Under the pieces are notes generated by a model that searched no databases, had not been told where the DNA came from, and saw only the letters and a program-made list of their open reading frames with translations. Shown here piece after piece: positions 44,924-54,548 of a stretch of 64,000 bases of DNA (position 1 is its first letter; each line of letters opens with the position of its first letter). Source of the stretch: Terribium retamae. Lineage in GTDB: Bacteria > Pseudomonadota > Alphaproteobacteria > Rhizobiales > Rhizobiaceae. Both the position numbers and the translations under genes were made by a program. The stretch spans positions 226,202 to 290,201 of the forward strand of contig NZ_JAKREW010000002.1 of assembly GCF_022347545.1 (NCBI RefSeq). Direction: 5' to 3'.

Positions 44924-45451
44924 TTAGTTGACTTCGATTTTATAGGAGCACCCGGCCAGCACCTTGCCTGGATGTGTCTCGACCGTCGACACGTTGAGGC
45001 TGATGCGGGTGGCAAAAGTCACGCCCTCGGACGTCTCGCTCTTCTCCGAAACGACCCTTTCACCCAGAAACTTCTGCGGCGTGGAGATTATCGGCTCGAC
45101 GCCGAGCTTGCTGGCCAGCTCCGGTGCGGTCGTGCCGTCCAGCACGGCCATTGGACCACTCGACGAAAAGACCAGGGTCCTCGTTTCGAGGCCGAAGGCG
45201 GCCAATGGTTCTTCCATCTCGTACTGCGAGAGGAAAGGATTGCCGCTATCTACCTTGCGCCAACCGAGGGTATCGGCCGCATTGGTTTCACCGGCCAGCC
45301 AGAAGGCAAAACCGTTGTAGGTCGGCACGTCGGCCCGGCATTCGAGCAGCGCGGGTAGGTCCAGAGCACTCGGGTCGAAATCCTGCGCTACGGCAGACCG
45401 AACCGCCGCCAGCGCAAGAAGGCCAGCGGCGAAACAATAGGCTCGGTGCAC
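44924..45451 (-). CDS. secreted hypothetical protein downstream of argG
   Basis: 175 aa from GTG 45451, two bases after the argG stop. Signal peptide with hydrophobic core AAGLLALAAVRSAVA, cleavage near AQDF. The mature part is beta-rich with two cysteines (ALLECRADV, LAGCSYKIEV). Family not recognised. The tight spacing suggests co-transcription with argG, though a functional link is not evident. Confidence 0.75.
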   Translation of the reverse strand: MHRAYCFAAGLLALAAVRSAVAQDFDPSALDLPALLECRADVPTYNGFAFWLAGETNAADTLGWRKVDSGNPFLSQYEMEEPLAAFGLETRTLVFSSSGPMAVLDGTTAPELASKLGVEPIISTPQKFLGERVVSEKSETSEGVTFATRISLNVSTVETHPGKVLAGCSYKIEVN

Positions 45452-45453
45452 GA

Positions 45454-46677
45454 TCAGCCGCGCTTGTTGCGAGCCGCCAGCGTGCGCAGGCGCAGCGCGT
45501 TGAGCTTGATGAAGCCGGCCGCATCCTTCTGGTCGTAGGCGCCCTGGTCGTCCTCGAAGGTCACCAGCTTGTCGGAATAGAGCGATTTCGGGCTGTCGCG
45601 CCCGATGACCATGACATTGCCCTTGTAGAGCTTCAGCGTCACCTCGCCCTCGACATCCTTCTGGCTGAGGTCGATCGCAGCCTGCAGCATCTGCCGCTCC
45701 GGCGAGAACCAGAAGCCGTAATAGATCAGCTCCGCATAACGCGGCATCAGCTCGTCCTTGAGGTGCGCCGCACCGCGGTCGAGCGTGATCGATTCGATGG
45801 CGCGGTGCGCCGCGAGCAGGATCGTGCCGCCCGGCGTTTCGTAGACACCGCGCGACTTCATGCCGACGAAACGGTTTTCGACGAGATCAAGACGACCTAT
45901 ACCGTTATCGCGGCCATAATTGTTGAGTTTGGCAAGCAGCGTCGCCGGTGACAGGCGCTCGCCATTGATCGAAACCGCGTCGCCCTTTTCGAAGCCGATC
46001 TTGATGATTGTCGCCTTGTCGGGGGCAGCCTCGGGAGAGATGGTGCGCATATGCACATATTCCGGTGCTTCGACGGCGGGGTCTTCCAGCACCTTGCCCT
46101 CGGAGGAGGAGTGCAGCAGGTTCGCGTCGACCGAGAATGGCGCTTCCCCCTTCTTGTCTTTTGCAACCGGGATCTGGTGCTGTTCGGCGAATTCGAGCAG
46201 ATGGGTGCGGCTCTTGAACGACCAGTCGCGCCACGGCGCGATGATCTTGATGTCGGGGTTGAGCGCATAGGCCGACAGCTCGAAACGGACCTGGTCGTTG
46301 CCCTTGCCGGTGGCGCCATGGGCGATCGCATCGGCGCCGGTTTTTTCAGCGATCTCGATCAGATGCTTCGAGATCAGCGGCCGGGCAATCGAGGTGCCGA
46401 GCAGATAGACGCCTTCATAGACCGCATTGGCGCGGAACATCGGGAAGACGAAATCACGCACGAATTCCTCGCGCACGTCCTCGATGAAAATCTCCTTGAT
46501 GCCGAGCATCTCGGCCTTGCGGCGCGCCGGTTCCAGTTCTTCGCCCTGGCCGAGGTCGGCGGTGAAGGTCACCACCTCCGCGCCCAGCTCTGTTTGCAGC
46601 CACTTCAGGATGATCGAGGTATCGAGGCCGCCAGAATAGGCGAGCACCACCTTCTTGATGTCTTTGAGCTTGGACAT
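45454..46677 (-). CDS. argG: argininosuccinate synthase
   Basis: 407 aa. ATP-binding [15 protein letters not shown] near the start, then [19 protein letters not shown] and [14 protein letters not shown], the citrulline and aspartate sites. It condenses citrulline with aspartate in arginine biosynthesis. Length is typical. It has a divergent neighbour, the LysE-family exporter; no other arginine gene is adjacent. Confidence 0.97.
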   Translation of the reverse strand: MSKLKDIKKVVLAYSGGLDTSIILKWLQTELGAEVVTFTADLGQGEELEPARRKAEMLGIKEIFIEDVREEFVRDFVFPMFRANAVYEGVYLLGTSIARPLISKHLIEIAEKTGADAIAHGATGKGNDQVRFELSAYALNPDIKIIAPWRDWSFKSRTHLLEFAEQHQIPVAKDKKGEAPFSVDANLLHSSSEGKVLEDPAVEAPEYVHMRTISPEAAPDKATIIKIGFEKGDAVSINGERLSPATLLAKLNNYGRDNGIGRLDLVENRFVGMKSRGVYETPGGTILLAAHRAIESITLDRGAAHLKDELMPRYAELIYYGFWFSPERQMLQAAIDLSQKDVEGEVTLKLYKGNVMVIGRDSPKSLYSDKLVTFEDDQGAYDQKDAAGFIKLNALRLRTLAARNKRG

Positions 46678-46836
46678 GTCGTTCCGCTTCCGCGCGTGGA
46701 TTTTCCGGGTGGCGAGGTATCACGCCCCTTCCGGCCAACGCAAGGGACCAGCAATTCACCAAAAGTGGATCAATAGGCCAGCTGGCGCGTGAACCCGGGC
46801 CGCGTTATAGCAATGGCTTCCTGCCAGGGGCCACCG

Positions 46837-47478
46837 ATGTCCTTCATTCCTGATACGACGACACTCATCCAGTTCGCCATCGCCACCTTCATTCTGGCGA
46901 TCACGCCTGGACCCGACATGACGCTCTTCGTCAGCCGCACGCTGAGCCAGGGCCGCGCGGCCGGCTTCGCCTCGATGGCGGGAGCACTGTCAGGGACACT
47001 GATCCACACATCGCTGGTCGTGGTCGGCATTTCGGCGCTCATCGTTGCTTCGCCGATGGCCTTCTTCATGCTGAAGATCTTCGGGGCCGGCTATCTTGTC
47101 TTCCTTGCCTGGCAAGCCATCACCAGAGGCTCCGCCTTCTCGCCGGAAAAGAAAGTCGGTCCAAAGATCTCACTTACCCGCGCCTGGGCTGCAGGACTGG
47201 GCGTCAACCTGCTCAACCCGAAGATCATCCTGTTCTTCATGACCTTCCTGCCGCAGTTCGTTTCGGCGCACGATCCACACGCACCGGGAAAGCTGTTCTT
47301 TCTCGGCGCAATGTTCGTGGTGCTGTCGATCCCGGTCACCGCGCCGATGGTGTTCGCGGCGGAAAAATTCTCGGCGGCGATGAAGGCAAGCCCACGCGTG
47401 ACACGAGCCGTGGATTATCTCTTCGCCGGCGTGTTCTCGGCCTTCGCACTCAAGATCCTGACGGCCCAGGCGAAGTAG
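46837..47478 (+). CDS. LysE/RhtB-family amino-acid exporter
   Basis: 213 aa from ATG 46837, AGGGG upstream. Six membrane segments; signature ITPGPDMTLFVSRTLSQGRAAG near the N-terminus, GAGYLVFLAWQA in the middle and GLGVNLLNPKIILFFMTFLPQ, all of the LysE/RhtB group. It exports amino acids or their derivatives. Divergent from argG across about 159 bp; whether the exported compound relates to arginine is conjecture. Its end overlaps the converging membrane-protein gene by 29 bases. Confidence 0.9.
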   Translation: MSFIPDTTTLIQFAIATFILAITPGPDMTLFVSRTLSQGRAAGFASMAGALSGTLIHTSLVVVGISALIVASPMAFFMLKIFGAGYLVFLAWQAITRGSAFSPEKKVGPKISLTRAWAAGLGVNLLNPKIILFFMTFLPQFVSAHDPHAPGKLFFLGAMFVVLSIPVTAPMVFAAEKFSAAMKASPRVTRAVDYLFAGVFSAFALKILTAQAK

Positions 47479-47932
47479 GCGGACGACCTTCCGACCACCA
47501 GCTGGCCGCCCAGCGGCCGGCGCAGAGCCAGTAGAAAATGCCACCGACCATACCGGCACCGACAATGCCCAAAATGACGCGCATGTCGGTGACCGCGAAG
47601 TCTGGATCGCCGGATTGCCAGGCAACACCGAGTACGATGCCGGCAACCACGCCACCGCCCAGTGCATAGAACAGCCAGTCGCGCCGGGCCAGCACCTCCG
47701 CTGCCAGGATCAGCAGTGCCGAAGGTGCGAAGGCGAAATAGGCGATGAAGATCGCCAGAAGCGGAATGGTGACGACAAGCGGCCCGCTCGCCATCCAGCG
47801 GGTTTCCTCCGCACTGAACCCGATTGCGCCAAGAAACAGGATATTGATGAAGGCACTCGCCGCGAGCACGGCGATTGCATAACCGAACAGGATGATGACG
47901 CAGCGGATGAAATAGGCCACGAAGCGGTTCAT
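47450..47932 (-). CDS. hypothetical membrane protein
   Basis: 160 aa from ATG 47932, overlapping the gene before it by four bases. Four hydrophobic segments (about 5-30, 45-70, 77-95, 110-135), then a tryptophan-rich tail WLCAGRWAASWW. I do not recognise a family. Probably third gene of the rlmN transcript. Similar small membrane proteins occur in Mesorhizobium. Confidence 0.7.
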   Translation of the reverse strand: MNRFVAYFIRCVIILFGYAIAVLAASAFINILFLGAIGFSAEETRWMASGPLVVTIPLLAIFIAYFAFAPSALLILAAEVLARRDWLFYALGGGVVAGIVLGVAWQSGDPDFAVTDMRVILGIVGAGMVGGIFYWLCAGRWAASWWSEGRPPTSPGPSGS

Positions 47933-48396
47933 GCCGAGCCCCAGTTGCCAATTCGACGGATACAAACACGGTGGAAAACGAAACCGCCGGCAAGGCCGCC
48001 GATGATGCAGGGGATCAGCAGGCCCGGCGGCATGATGAACAGCCGGGTCTCCGTGAAGAAATTGAGCACAAGAATGGAGAAGGCACCGTTCAGCCCTCCT
48101 GCCAGCGTGTAGCTCAGCGGCTTGACCCAGCGAAGGATTGCCGCGGCGGAGATAGCAATCAGGAAGCCGGGCAATGCCGACTGCACGGTTATGATGATGC
48201 CGACGACAAAGGTCTCCGGTATTTGGCGCAGGTTCTTAAGGAGGCCGGACATACCAGCGCCTTCCGCGACGACACCAATGACGGATAGCGCGACAACCGT
48301 GACGGCAGTCGCAGCGACGACCGCCGCCAGATAACCGAGCACGCCTAAGCCGAAGCGACCAAGCCAGCGGATCAGAGCGGAACTCCCGCCGCTCAC
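47929..48396 (-). CDS. hypothetical membrane protein
   Basis: 155 aa from GTG 48396, overlapping the rlmN stop as GTGA. About four hydrophobic segments, with [20 protein letters not shown] at the start and [20 protein letters not shown] at the end. Family not recognised. Overlapping starts and stops tie rlmN, this gene and the next into one translationally coupled unit. Confidence 0.7.
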   Translation of the reverse strand: MSGGSSALIRWLGRFGLGVLGYLAAVVAATAVTVVALSVIGVVAEGAGMSGLLKNLRQIPETFVVGIIITVQSALPGFLIAISAAAILRWVKPLSYTLAGGLNGAFSILVLNFFTETRLFIMPPGLLIPCIIGGLAGGFVFHRVCIRRIGNWGSA

Positions 48397-49628
48397 GCCT
48401 CGCCGTGTCCCGCGATCATCATCGCTTCGAGCGCAAGGCGCTCGGACTTCTTCAGCCGCTCCGATTCCGATTTCAACTGCCCGCAGGCAGCCAGGATATC
48501 GCGGCCGCGCGGCGTGCGGATCGGCGAAGCATAGCCCGCATTGTTGATGAAATCGGCGAACTTCTCGATGGTCTCCCAGTCCGAGCACTGGTAGTTGGTG
48601 CCGGGCCACGGATTGAACGGGATCAGATTGATCTTGGCCGGAATGCCTTTGAGCAATTGCACCAGCGCTTTGGCATCTTCCAGGCTGTCGTTGACCTCCT
48701 TGAGCATCACATATTCGAATGTGATGCGGCGTGCGTTGGAAAGCCCGGGATATTTGCGGCAGGCGTCGATGAGATCCTTGAGCGGGTACTTCTTGTTGAT
48801 CGGCACCAAGAGATCGCGCAGATCGTCATTCGACGCATGCAGCGAGATCGCCAGCATCACGCCGATTTCCTCGCCGGTGCGGAAGATTTCCGGCACCACG
48901 CCCGATGTCGAAAGCGTGATGCGCCGCTTGGAGAGCGCCAGGCCATCGCCATCGGAAGCAATCAGCAGCGCTTGTTTGACCGCCTCGAAATTATAGAGCG
49001 GCTCGCCCATGCCCATCATCACGATGTTGGAGACCTTGCGGCCTTCTGCCGGCACGATGGCGCCAGCCGGCGTATCGCGGTCCGGGAAATCACCCAACCG
49101 GTCGCGTGCGGTCAGCAACTGCGCCAGGATTTCTTCTGCGGTCAGGTTGCGCACCAGCTTCTGCGTGCCGGTGTGGCAGAAGGAGCAGGTCAGCGTACAA
49201 CCGACCTGGGAGGAGATGCAAAGCGTGCCTCGCCCTTCTTCGGGGATGTAGACGGTCTCGATTTCCACGGGCCTGCCGGCGCCGCGCGGCGGGAAACGGA
49301 ACAGCCACTTGCGCGTGCCGTCCGACGAGATCTGCTCTTCGACGATTTCGGGGCGGGCAATGGCAAAATGCCGATCGAGCGCGGTTCGCAGGTCTTTCGA
49401 GATGTTGAACATCTGCGAGAATTCGGAAACGCCGCGCACATAAAGCCAGTGCCAGAGCTGCTGCACACGCATCTTGGCTTGTTTCTCCGGCACGATGCCG
49501 GCAGCGACCAGCGCTTCGGCCATTTCGGCGCGGCTGAGACCGATCAGCGAGCCTTTTTGCGGCGCGGCTGCGCGAGCCGCCAAGGCGGCGCGGGTGTTTC
49601 CATCGGTGATGTCGAGCGAAAGGGTCAT
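48393..49628 (-). CDS. rlmN: 23S rRNA/tRNA (adenine-C2) methyltransferase RlmN
   Basis: 411 aa from ATG 49628. Radical-SAM cluster [11 protein letters not shown] (CxxxCxxC), the [15 protein letters not shown] motif, and a C-terminal [14 protein letters not shown] with the conserved cysteine. It methylates A2503 of 23S rRNA and A37 of some tRNAs. The N-terminal domain matches ([16 protein letters not shown]...). It is the first gene of a three-gene coupled unit. Confidence 0.95.
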   Translation of the reverse strand: MTLSLDITDGNTRAALAARAAAPQKGSLIGLSRAEMAEALVAAGIVPEKQAKMRVQQLWHWLYVRGVSEFSQMFNISKDLRTALDRHFAIARPEIVEEQISSDGTRKWLFRFPPRGAGRPVEIETVYIPEEGRGTLCISSQVGCTLTCSFCHTGTQKLVRNLTAEEILAQLLTARDRLGDFPDRDTPAGAIVPAEGRKVSNIVMMGMGEPLYNFEAVKQALLIASDGDGLALSKRRITLSTSGVVPEIFRTGEEIGVMLAISLHASNDDLRDLLVPINKKYPLKDLIDACRKYPGLSNARRITFEYVMLKEVNDSLEDAKALVQLLKGIPAKINLIPFNPWPGTNYQCSDWETIEKFADFINNAGYASPIRTPRGRDILAACGQLKSESERLKKSERLALEAMMIAGHGEA

Positions 49629-49746
49629 GGTAAATCTGGCTTGAACAGAAACAATCCTGGCTAGATAGGGTTCAGGCGCCACATATCACAGCTGTGGCAT
49701 GGCGTCACGATGGCGAGCCTTGGTCCCGAATGAGACGTGCGGCGCT

Positions 49747-50244
49747 CTAATGCAGCTCCACGGCCTCGAGAACAAGCCTGTACTCCTGTTCCGCCTTTCC
49801 CATGCGCGGATGCGGCACTGCTTCCCCATGCCGGCGCCAGCCGCAACGCTCGTAAAGCTGCGCTGCACGCTCGTTGTCGACATACACCAGCAATCTCGCT
49901 TCCGAAAAGCCACGTTGCAGCAGAACGTCAGCCGCAGAAACCATTATGGCGGCACCGACACTCCTGCCCCATGACGGCGGCTCAACACCGACATAGTGCA
50001 GCTCGGCCATGCTTTCATTCCCGGCAACCGGCGCGATCGCCGCAAATCCGAGCGGCAGATCCTCGTCGAAAACCATCAGCAGAAATGAACGCGGCGAAAT
50101 CTCCAGAACCCGTTTGATGACCGGCCGCGACAATTCCAGCGGCGGCACGTCCTTGACCCTATCGCGCCAACTGGTTGCCTCAGCCCAAATCTGCGCCGCC
50201 GCATCGAGATGCTCACCAGCTTCGTCGACAACGATGCGCATCAT
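49747..50244 (-). CDS. GNAT-family N-acetyltransferase
   Basis: 165 aa. The GNAT core is seen in LHYVGVEPPSWGRSVGAAIM (acetyl-CoA loop) and in RLLVYVDNERAAQLYERCGW. Substrate is unknown. Downstream and upstream genes are on the same strand but separated by terminator-like structure. ATG 50244 with a second ATG right behind it. Confidence 0.87.
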   Translation of the reverse strand: MMRIVVDEAGEHLDAAAQIWAEATSWRDRVKDVPPLELSRPVIKRVLEISPRSFLLMVFDEDLPLGFAAIAPVAGNESMAELHYVGVEPPSWGRSVGAAIMVSAADVLLQRGFSEARLLVYVDNERAAQLYERCGWRRHGEAVPHPRMGKAEQEYRLVLEAVELH

Positions 50245-50263
50245 TGAAGGATTCTCGCGCCGT

Positions 50264-50299
50264 AAAACCGGAAGGGCCGGATGCTGATCCGGCCCTTCC
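50264..50299 (-). terminator. intrinsic terminator after the IalB gene
   Basis: Minus strand GAAGGGCCGGAT-CAGC-ATCCGGCCCTTC, a perfect 12-bp stem with a four-base loop, then CGGTTTTAC. It lies 26 bp past the IalB-family stop and just before the GNAT start. Confidence 0.85.
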
Positions 50300-50324
50300 T
50301 TGAAATGTTGGGATTTTCGGATCC

Positions 50325-50828
50325 CTACTTGCAGCTCGCGATCGACTGCAACGCCGCCGAAATGCCCTTCAGCGAGAAGGTGTAGGACGTGGGATTGCCG
50401 CGACCGGATTTGGCTGTGACCTTCATCTCCTTGCCGGTCTTCATCGCCGAGATCAGCACAGGCTCCTCGGCTGCGTTTTCGACCCAGGCCGACTTGCCGC
50501 GCGTGAACATCGAGAACGACTTGTTGTCGATGGTGACGACGGCCTTCGAATTCTGCTGGAAATTATAGCCGGCGATGAACTGCGGCTCATAGGAAACCTG
50601 CTGGCCCGGACGCTGGCTGACGAAGAAGAACATGTCGCCATGGTCGAGCGTCGGCGGCTGCTTGTCGGTCGGGACGGTCAGCACATAGCACACCTTGCCG
50701 GTCTGGGCCTTGTAGCTGTAGGTGCCCCAGGCATTGTGCTGGCCGATCTTGGTCGCCTGCTGCGCCAATGCCGGCGTGGCAGCGGCTAGCAAAACCAGAC
50801 TGGTGGCTGTGAGGATCAATCCGCGCAT
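50325..50828 (-). CDS. invasion-associated locus B (IalB) family protein
   Basis: 167 aa. Signal peptide ends at PALAQ. Mature IalB motifs: HNAWGTYSYKAQTGKVCYVL, then FFFVSQRPGQQVSYEPQFIAGY and ENAAEEPVLISAMKTGKEM. Cysteines at the start of the domain and at the extreme C-terminus (SIASCK) may pair. The Bartonella IalB prototype aids erythrocyte invasion; in free-living Rhizobiales the role is unknown. Confidence 0.9.
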   Translation of the reverse strand: MRGLILTATSLVLLAAATPALAQQATKIGQHNAWGTYSYKAQTGKVCYVLTVPTDKQPPTLDHGDMFFFVSQRPGQQVSYEPQFIAGYNFQQNSKAVVTIDNKSFSMFTRGKSAWVENAAEEPVLISAMKTGKEMKVTAKSGRGNPTSYTFSLKGISAALQSIASCK

Positions 50829-50966
50829 CTTATTCCCTGTATTCCATACGGTGCGGGGCCAGGCGGACCCCCGCCCGCCGGTTCGCTTCAGTTTGATTTA
50901 ATCTGGGTTACCAAAGGGTGAACTTTTGCGTGAAAAGAACACGGCCTTTGGAAACCGCCGCCAATT

Positions 50967-50999
50967 CCGTGCCTTGACCCATTTTTGGACAAGGTACGG
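50967..50999. repeat. imperfect palindrome upstream of the IalB gene
   Basis: CCGTGCCTTG...CAAGGTACGG with an inner CCA-TTTT-TGG; the arms match except for three positions. It lies about 140 bp upstream of the IalB ATG, in a 267-bp gap (50829-51095) that otherwise shows nothing. It may be an operator or the end of the YkvA transcript. Confidence 0.45.
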
Positions 51000-51095
51000 C
51001 GTCCCGGTGCCGACTTGGAGGGCAGGAAAACGGCAAGAGTTTGACTGGAGTGGCTTCGACCGGGCCGCGACCGCCGCGAGCTACGACGGCTGACG

Positions 51096-51467
51096 TCAGT
51101 CCTGTTCGGCGATCGCCTTGCGAGCCGCCAGCTTGTGAGCGGGCGTGATATGGGCTCGTACAGCACTGATCGCGGCGGTCAGAACCGCCACGTCATCGGT
51201 AAAGCCGATGCCCGCGACGATATCGGGAATGGTATCCACTGGCAGCACGAAGTAAGCGAGCGCGCCGAGCAGGATGGCTTTCACTTTGAAAGGCGTGTCC
51301 TTGTCGAGAGCGCAGTAATAAGCCGCGACGAGATCTTCCATGAACGGAACCTGCCGCGCCGCTTTCTTGACGGTCCGCCAGAATTTCGCACGCACATTGT
51401 CTTCGCCGATGACTTTGCCATCGGGGCCCAGGAACTCGTAGTTCTCGTAATTACTGCCTTGCACCAT
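51096..51467 (-). CDS. YkvA-family protein (DUF1232)
   Basis: 123 aa from ATG 51467. The DUF1232 signature is KVKAILLGALAYFVLPVDTI followed by PDIVAGIGFTDDVAVLTAA. One hydrophobic helix is likely membrane-associated. Function is unknown. A longer frame to 51515 exists, but the signature position fits the shorter form. Confidence 0.88.
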   Translation of the reverse strand: MVQGSNYENYEFLGPDGKVIGEDNVRAKFWRTVKKAARQVPFMEDLVAAYYCALDKDTPFKVKAILLGALAYFVLPVDTIPDIVAGIGFTDDVAVLTAAISAVRAHITPAHKLAARKAIAEQD

Positions 51468-51584
51468 GAGTGGTTTCCCTCGCGAAGCCGGCAGACACTG
51501 CCTGACCTCGCCCAAGCATGTGGTGAGCGTCGTAACGCATCACAAGATGCTATCGTTACAGCCGATTCAATCGGCTCGGTCGAC

Positions 51585-51881
51585 TCAGCCGCCCGCGAAG
51601 CGGTCCATCTTCTTGGCCAGCTCGAAATCCAGTGCAGTCAGTCCGCCGGCATCATGGGTGTTCAGTGTGACGTCGACCGTCTTGTAGACATTTGACCAAT
51701 CGGGATGGTGATCCATTTTTTCAGCGGCCAGCGCTGAACGCGTCATGAAGGCGAAGGCCTCCGAGAAGTTTTTGAACTCGAACTTTCGGCGGATCGACCT
51801 TCCGTCGGCAGCAAGGGCCCAGTTTTCGAGCCCGGCCAGAAGCGCTGCAACGGCCTGTCCGTCCAATTTTTCTCTCGCCAT
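51585..51881 (-). CDS. phhB: 4a-hydroxytetrahydrobiopterin dehydratase
   Basis: 98 aa from ATG 51881. The PCD/DCoH motif is [31 protein letters not shown], quoted in part: the histidines of MDHHPDW and the NTHDAGGLT segment. It dehydrates 4a-hydroxy-tetrahydrobiopterin during pterin recycling with phenylalanine hydroxylase. No hydroxylase gene is nearby; some bacteria use it for molybdopterin or other pterins. Confidence 0.92.
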   Translation of the reverse strand: MAREKLDGQAVAALLAGLENWALAADGRSIRRKFEFKNFSEAFAFMTRSALAAEKMDHHPDWSNVYKTVDVTLNTHDAGGLTALDFELAKKMDRFAGG

Positions 51882-52002
51882 GGCTTGCGTCCGTGCTATC
51901 GCGGTTGAGCATGTCGCGCAAAGGCGGTTTTGCGATAACGACATGCGCAAAAACAAAACCGATGCGCGGCGCATTGGAAGTGGCAGGATAACGTGACGTC
52001 GG

Positions 52003-52521
52003 ATGCCCGTGGAACCCCCTAAATCGATTCTCTTCGTCTGCCTCGGCAACATCTGCCGTTCGCCGCTGGCCGAAGGCGTGTTCAGGCATGTCCTTGCCAT
52101 ACGGGGGCTGGAACATCGATTTCAGCTGGATTCGGCCGGCACGGGCGGTTGGCACGCGGGTTCCGCACCCGATCCGCGTTCGATCGAAATCGCGGCCCGC
52201 CACGGCATCGACATTTCCAGCCAGAAGGCGCGCAAGGTCCTAGCTGAAGATTTCACCCGCTTCGACTTGATCTTCGGTATGGATCGGTCGAACGTCGGCG
52301 ATCTCAGGGCCGTTGCACCGCAATTTGCACAGGACCGCATCCAGCTTTTCCTGGAATTCGCCGGCAATTCCGGACGCGAGGTCCCGGATCCTTATTATGG
52401 CGGGCCGGAAGGCTTCGCCTCGGTTTACCGCATGATCCTGGAGGCGTCGGAAGCCATCGCAACCCGGTTGGAGGGTCGCGTTGCAGCATCCGAGAGCGGC
52501 CACGCCTCTTCCACGACATAG
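52003..52521 (+). CDS. low-molecular-weight protein tyrosine phosphatase
   Basis: 172 aa. P-loop [10 protein letters not shown] (CX5R with Cys in residue 13 area) and the acid loop [10 protein letters not shown] are intact, so it is probably active. It dephosphorylates tyrosine residues or, in some bacteria, regulates polysaccharide synthesis. The last 33 codons overlap the converging thpR gene by 97 bases on the opposite strand, giving it a C-terminal tail longer than the usual ~150 residues. Confidence 0.92.
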   Translation: MPVEPPKSILFVCLGNICRSPLAEGVFRHVLAIRGLEHRFQLDSAGTGGWHAGSAPDPRSIEIAARHGIDISSQKARKVLAEDFTRFDLIFGMDRSNVGDLRAVAPQFAQDRIQLFLEFAGNSGREVPDPYYGGPEGFASVYRMILEASEAIATRLEGRVAASESGHASSTT

Positions 52522-53021
52522 GGCCCGCCGCCGACCGAGTCGCGCGACGACATCAGCACAAAACGACCGACCCTGAAGGGCATGGCGGCGAAATTTCCGC
52601 GTGCGGAAAGATACCGCGCAACCTCCAGCGGGCTGGAATTGCGCAGCCTTGCCAGCGTCACATGCGGCGTGAACTTGCGTGGATCGGTCGGCACGCCGAG
52701 GCGTTTGCAAATGCGGTCGATGTCGGCCTGCAGCAGGTTGAGATCGGGGGAAGGGATCACGCCTGCCCAGACCGCATGCGGCTTTTTCTGGCCAAAGGCA
52801 CCCACGCCGGAAAGGGTCAAGGAAAAGGATGGACGATCGACGCGATCCAGCGCGTTGGCGACCTCGTCGGCGACATGGCCTTCGACATCGCCGATGAAGC
52901 GCAACGTCAGATGGTAGTTTTCGACGTCAATCCAGCGGGCACCGGGCAGGCCGCCCCTGAGCAGGGAGAGCGAAAGCGCCGCATCACGCGGAATTTCGAG
53001 GGCCGTGAAAAGACGTGGCAT
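52425..53021 (-). CDS. thpR: RNA 2',3'-cyclic phosphodiesterase
   Basis: 198 aa from ATG 53021. It is a 2H phosphoesterase: HLTLRFIGDVEGH and HVTLARLRNSS are the two HxT motifs. It opens RNA 2',3'-cyclic phosphates; the family was first found as an RNA ligase in vitro. The last 32 codons overlap the 3' end of the phosphatase gene in antisense, which adds about 20-25 residues beyond the expected end of the fold. Confidence 0.92.
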   Translation of the reverse strand: MPRLFTALEIPRDAALSLSLLRGGLPGARWIDVENYHLTLRFIGDVEGHVADEVANALDRVDRPSFSLTLSGVGAFGQKKPHAVWAGVIPSPDLNLLQADIDRICKRLGVPTDPRKFTPHVTLARLRNSSPLEVARYLSARGNFAAMPFRVGRFVLMSSRDSVGGGPYVVEEAWPLSDAATRPSNRVAMASDASRIMR

Positions 53022-53138
53022 GGTAAGCCTCCTGTCCTCGAATCGAACTCTCGATTCACAGCGAATCACTGAAAAGCGGCGGGAGCAAGGGGTTATTTTT
53101 TAAGAATCTCCACACCTATCACCAACCTTGCAGCCGGC

Positions 53139-53777
53139 TCAGGACCTTGCGGGCAGTGCCTTGATCGCTTTTTCAACCGCCGGAAGGATACGTTCGACGA
53201 TCACGTCGATACCTTTTGCATTGGGATGCATCTTGTCCTCCAGTTGCAAGGCAGGGTTGCCGGCGACGCCGTCCAGGAAGAATGGATAGAACGCCACGCC
53301 GTATTTTTCGGCCAACCGCGGATAGAGTGTGCCAAATGCTTCACCATAGGCACGGCCGAGATTGGGAGCAGCCAGCATACCGGCAAGCAGGACCGGAATA
53401 TTCCGCTCTTTCAGCCGTGCCAGCATCTTGTCCAGATTGTCCTCGACCATCTGCGGGTCGATCCCGCGCAGCATGTCGTTGGCGCCGATCTCGAGGATGA
53501 CCAGCTTGGTGCCGTCGGGAACGGACCAGTCGAGCCGGGCCAGACCGCCACTCGAGGTATCGCCCGAAACCCCGGCATTGGCGACAGCGACGTCATATCC
53601 CTTGGCGCGCAGGGCCGTTTGCAGCCGATCGGTGAAACCTTCGCCGGGAGCAAGGCCGAAGCCGGCCGTCAGGCTGTCACCAAACCCGACGATCTGGACT
53701 TGTTCGGCTCGAACAGGTGAAGTTGGCACGACTGCAAGGAAAAGCGCGACAAAAGCAGCCAGATGTTTGAAAGCCAT
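53139..53777 (-). CDS. GDSL arylesterase / lysophospholipase (TesA type)
   Basis: 212 aa. Signal peptide ends near PVRAEQ. Blocks of the SGNH fold: VGFGDSLTAGFGL (catalytic serine), NAGVSGDTSSGGLARL, LEIGANDMLRGI, and DKMHPNAKGID (Asp and His). It is periplasmic and hydrolyses esters and thioesters. Divergent from the YbbA/YbbP ABC pair, an arrangement conserved in proteobacteria (tesA beside ybbA-ybbP). Confidence 0.92.
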   Translation of the reverse strand: MAFKHLAAFVALFLAVVPTSPVRAEQVQIVGFGDSLTAGFGLAPGEGFTDRLQTALRAKGYDVAVANAGVSGDTSSGGLARLDWSVPDGTKLVILEIGANDMLRGIDPQMVEDNLDKMLARLKERNIPVLLAGMLAAPNLGRAYGEAFGTLYPRLAEKYGVAFYPFFLDGVAGNPALQLEDKMHPNAKGIDVIVERILPAVEKAIKALPARS

Positions 53778-53839
53778 GCGACAGAACCCATATCACCGGG
53801 GCAGTCCTGCCCACCTTTCCTCCCATATAGGACAATTTC

Positions 53840-54538
53840 GTGACTGATGCCGCCATCCAGCTGAGGGACGTGTCATTGACGCTGGGCGAGGGCGCTTCGT
53901 CCGTCCACGTACTCAAGGGCATCAACCTCGATGTTGCAGCCGGGGAAACCACTGGCATCGTCGGTCCATCCGGCTCGGGCAAATCCACTCTCCTGATGGT
54001 GCTGGCCGGGCTGGAGCGCGTGGACGCAGGGACGGTGCGCATCGCCGGCGAATTGCTGAGCGGCAAGAGCGAGGACCAGATCGCGGCCTTCCGCGGTCGC
54101 AACGTCGGCATCGTCTTCCAATCCTTTCACCTCATTCCCAATATGACGGCACTCGAGAATGTGGCAGTCCCACTCGAACTGGCCGGCGCCGCCGACCCGT
54201 TCGGCGTTGCCACGCGTGAACTGGCGGCTGTCGGCCTTGCCGACCGTGTCACCCATTATCCTGGGGAGCTTTCGGGCGGCGAACAGCAGCGTGTCGCGAT
54301 CGCACGCGCTCTCGCGCCCTCCCCGCGCATCCTGATAGCAGACGAGCCCACCGGCAATCTCGATCAGGCCACCGGCAAACAAGTGGCCGACCTGCTTTTC
54401 GCCAAGGCAGCCGAACGCACCATGACGCTTGTTCTGGTCACCCACGATCCTTCCTTGGCGGCCCGCTGTTCCCGGCAGGTGGCAATGCGCTCAGGCCGCA
54501 TCGAGATCGATCCCGTTCCGGTCAAGATTCCGGCCTGA
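53840..54538 (+). CDS. ABC transporter ATP-binding protein (YbbA-like)
   Basis: 232 aa from GTG 53840. Walker [21 protein letters not shown], signature [18 protein letters not shown], Walker [13 protein letters not shown]. It belongs to the LolD/FtsE-like group that pairs with FtsX-type permeases. It shares the strand with, and lies 10 bp before, the large permease and is divergent from the esterase, as in the YbbA-YbbP/TesA cluster. Confidence 0.92.
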   Translation: MTDAAIQLRDVSLTLGEGASSVHVLKGINLDVAAGETTGIVGPSGSGKSTLLMVLAGLERVDAGTVRIAGELLSGKSEDQIAAFRGRNVGIVFQSFHLIPNMTALENVAVPLELAGAADPFGVATRELAAVGLADRVTHYPGELSGGEQQRVAIARALAPSPRILIADEPTGNLDQATGKQVADLLFAKAAERTMTLVLVTHDPSLAARCSRQVAMRSGRIEIDPVPVKIPA

Positions 54539-54548
54539 GAACTGACGA

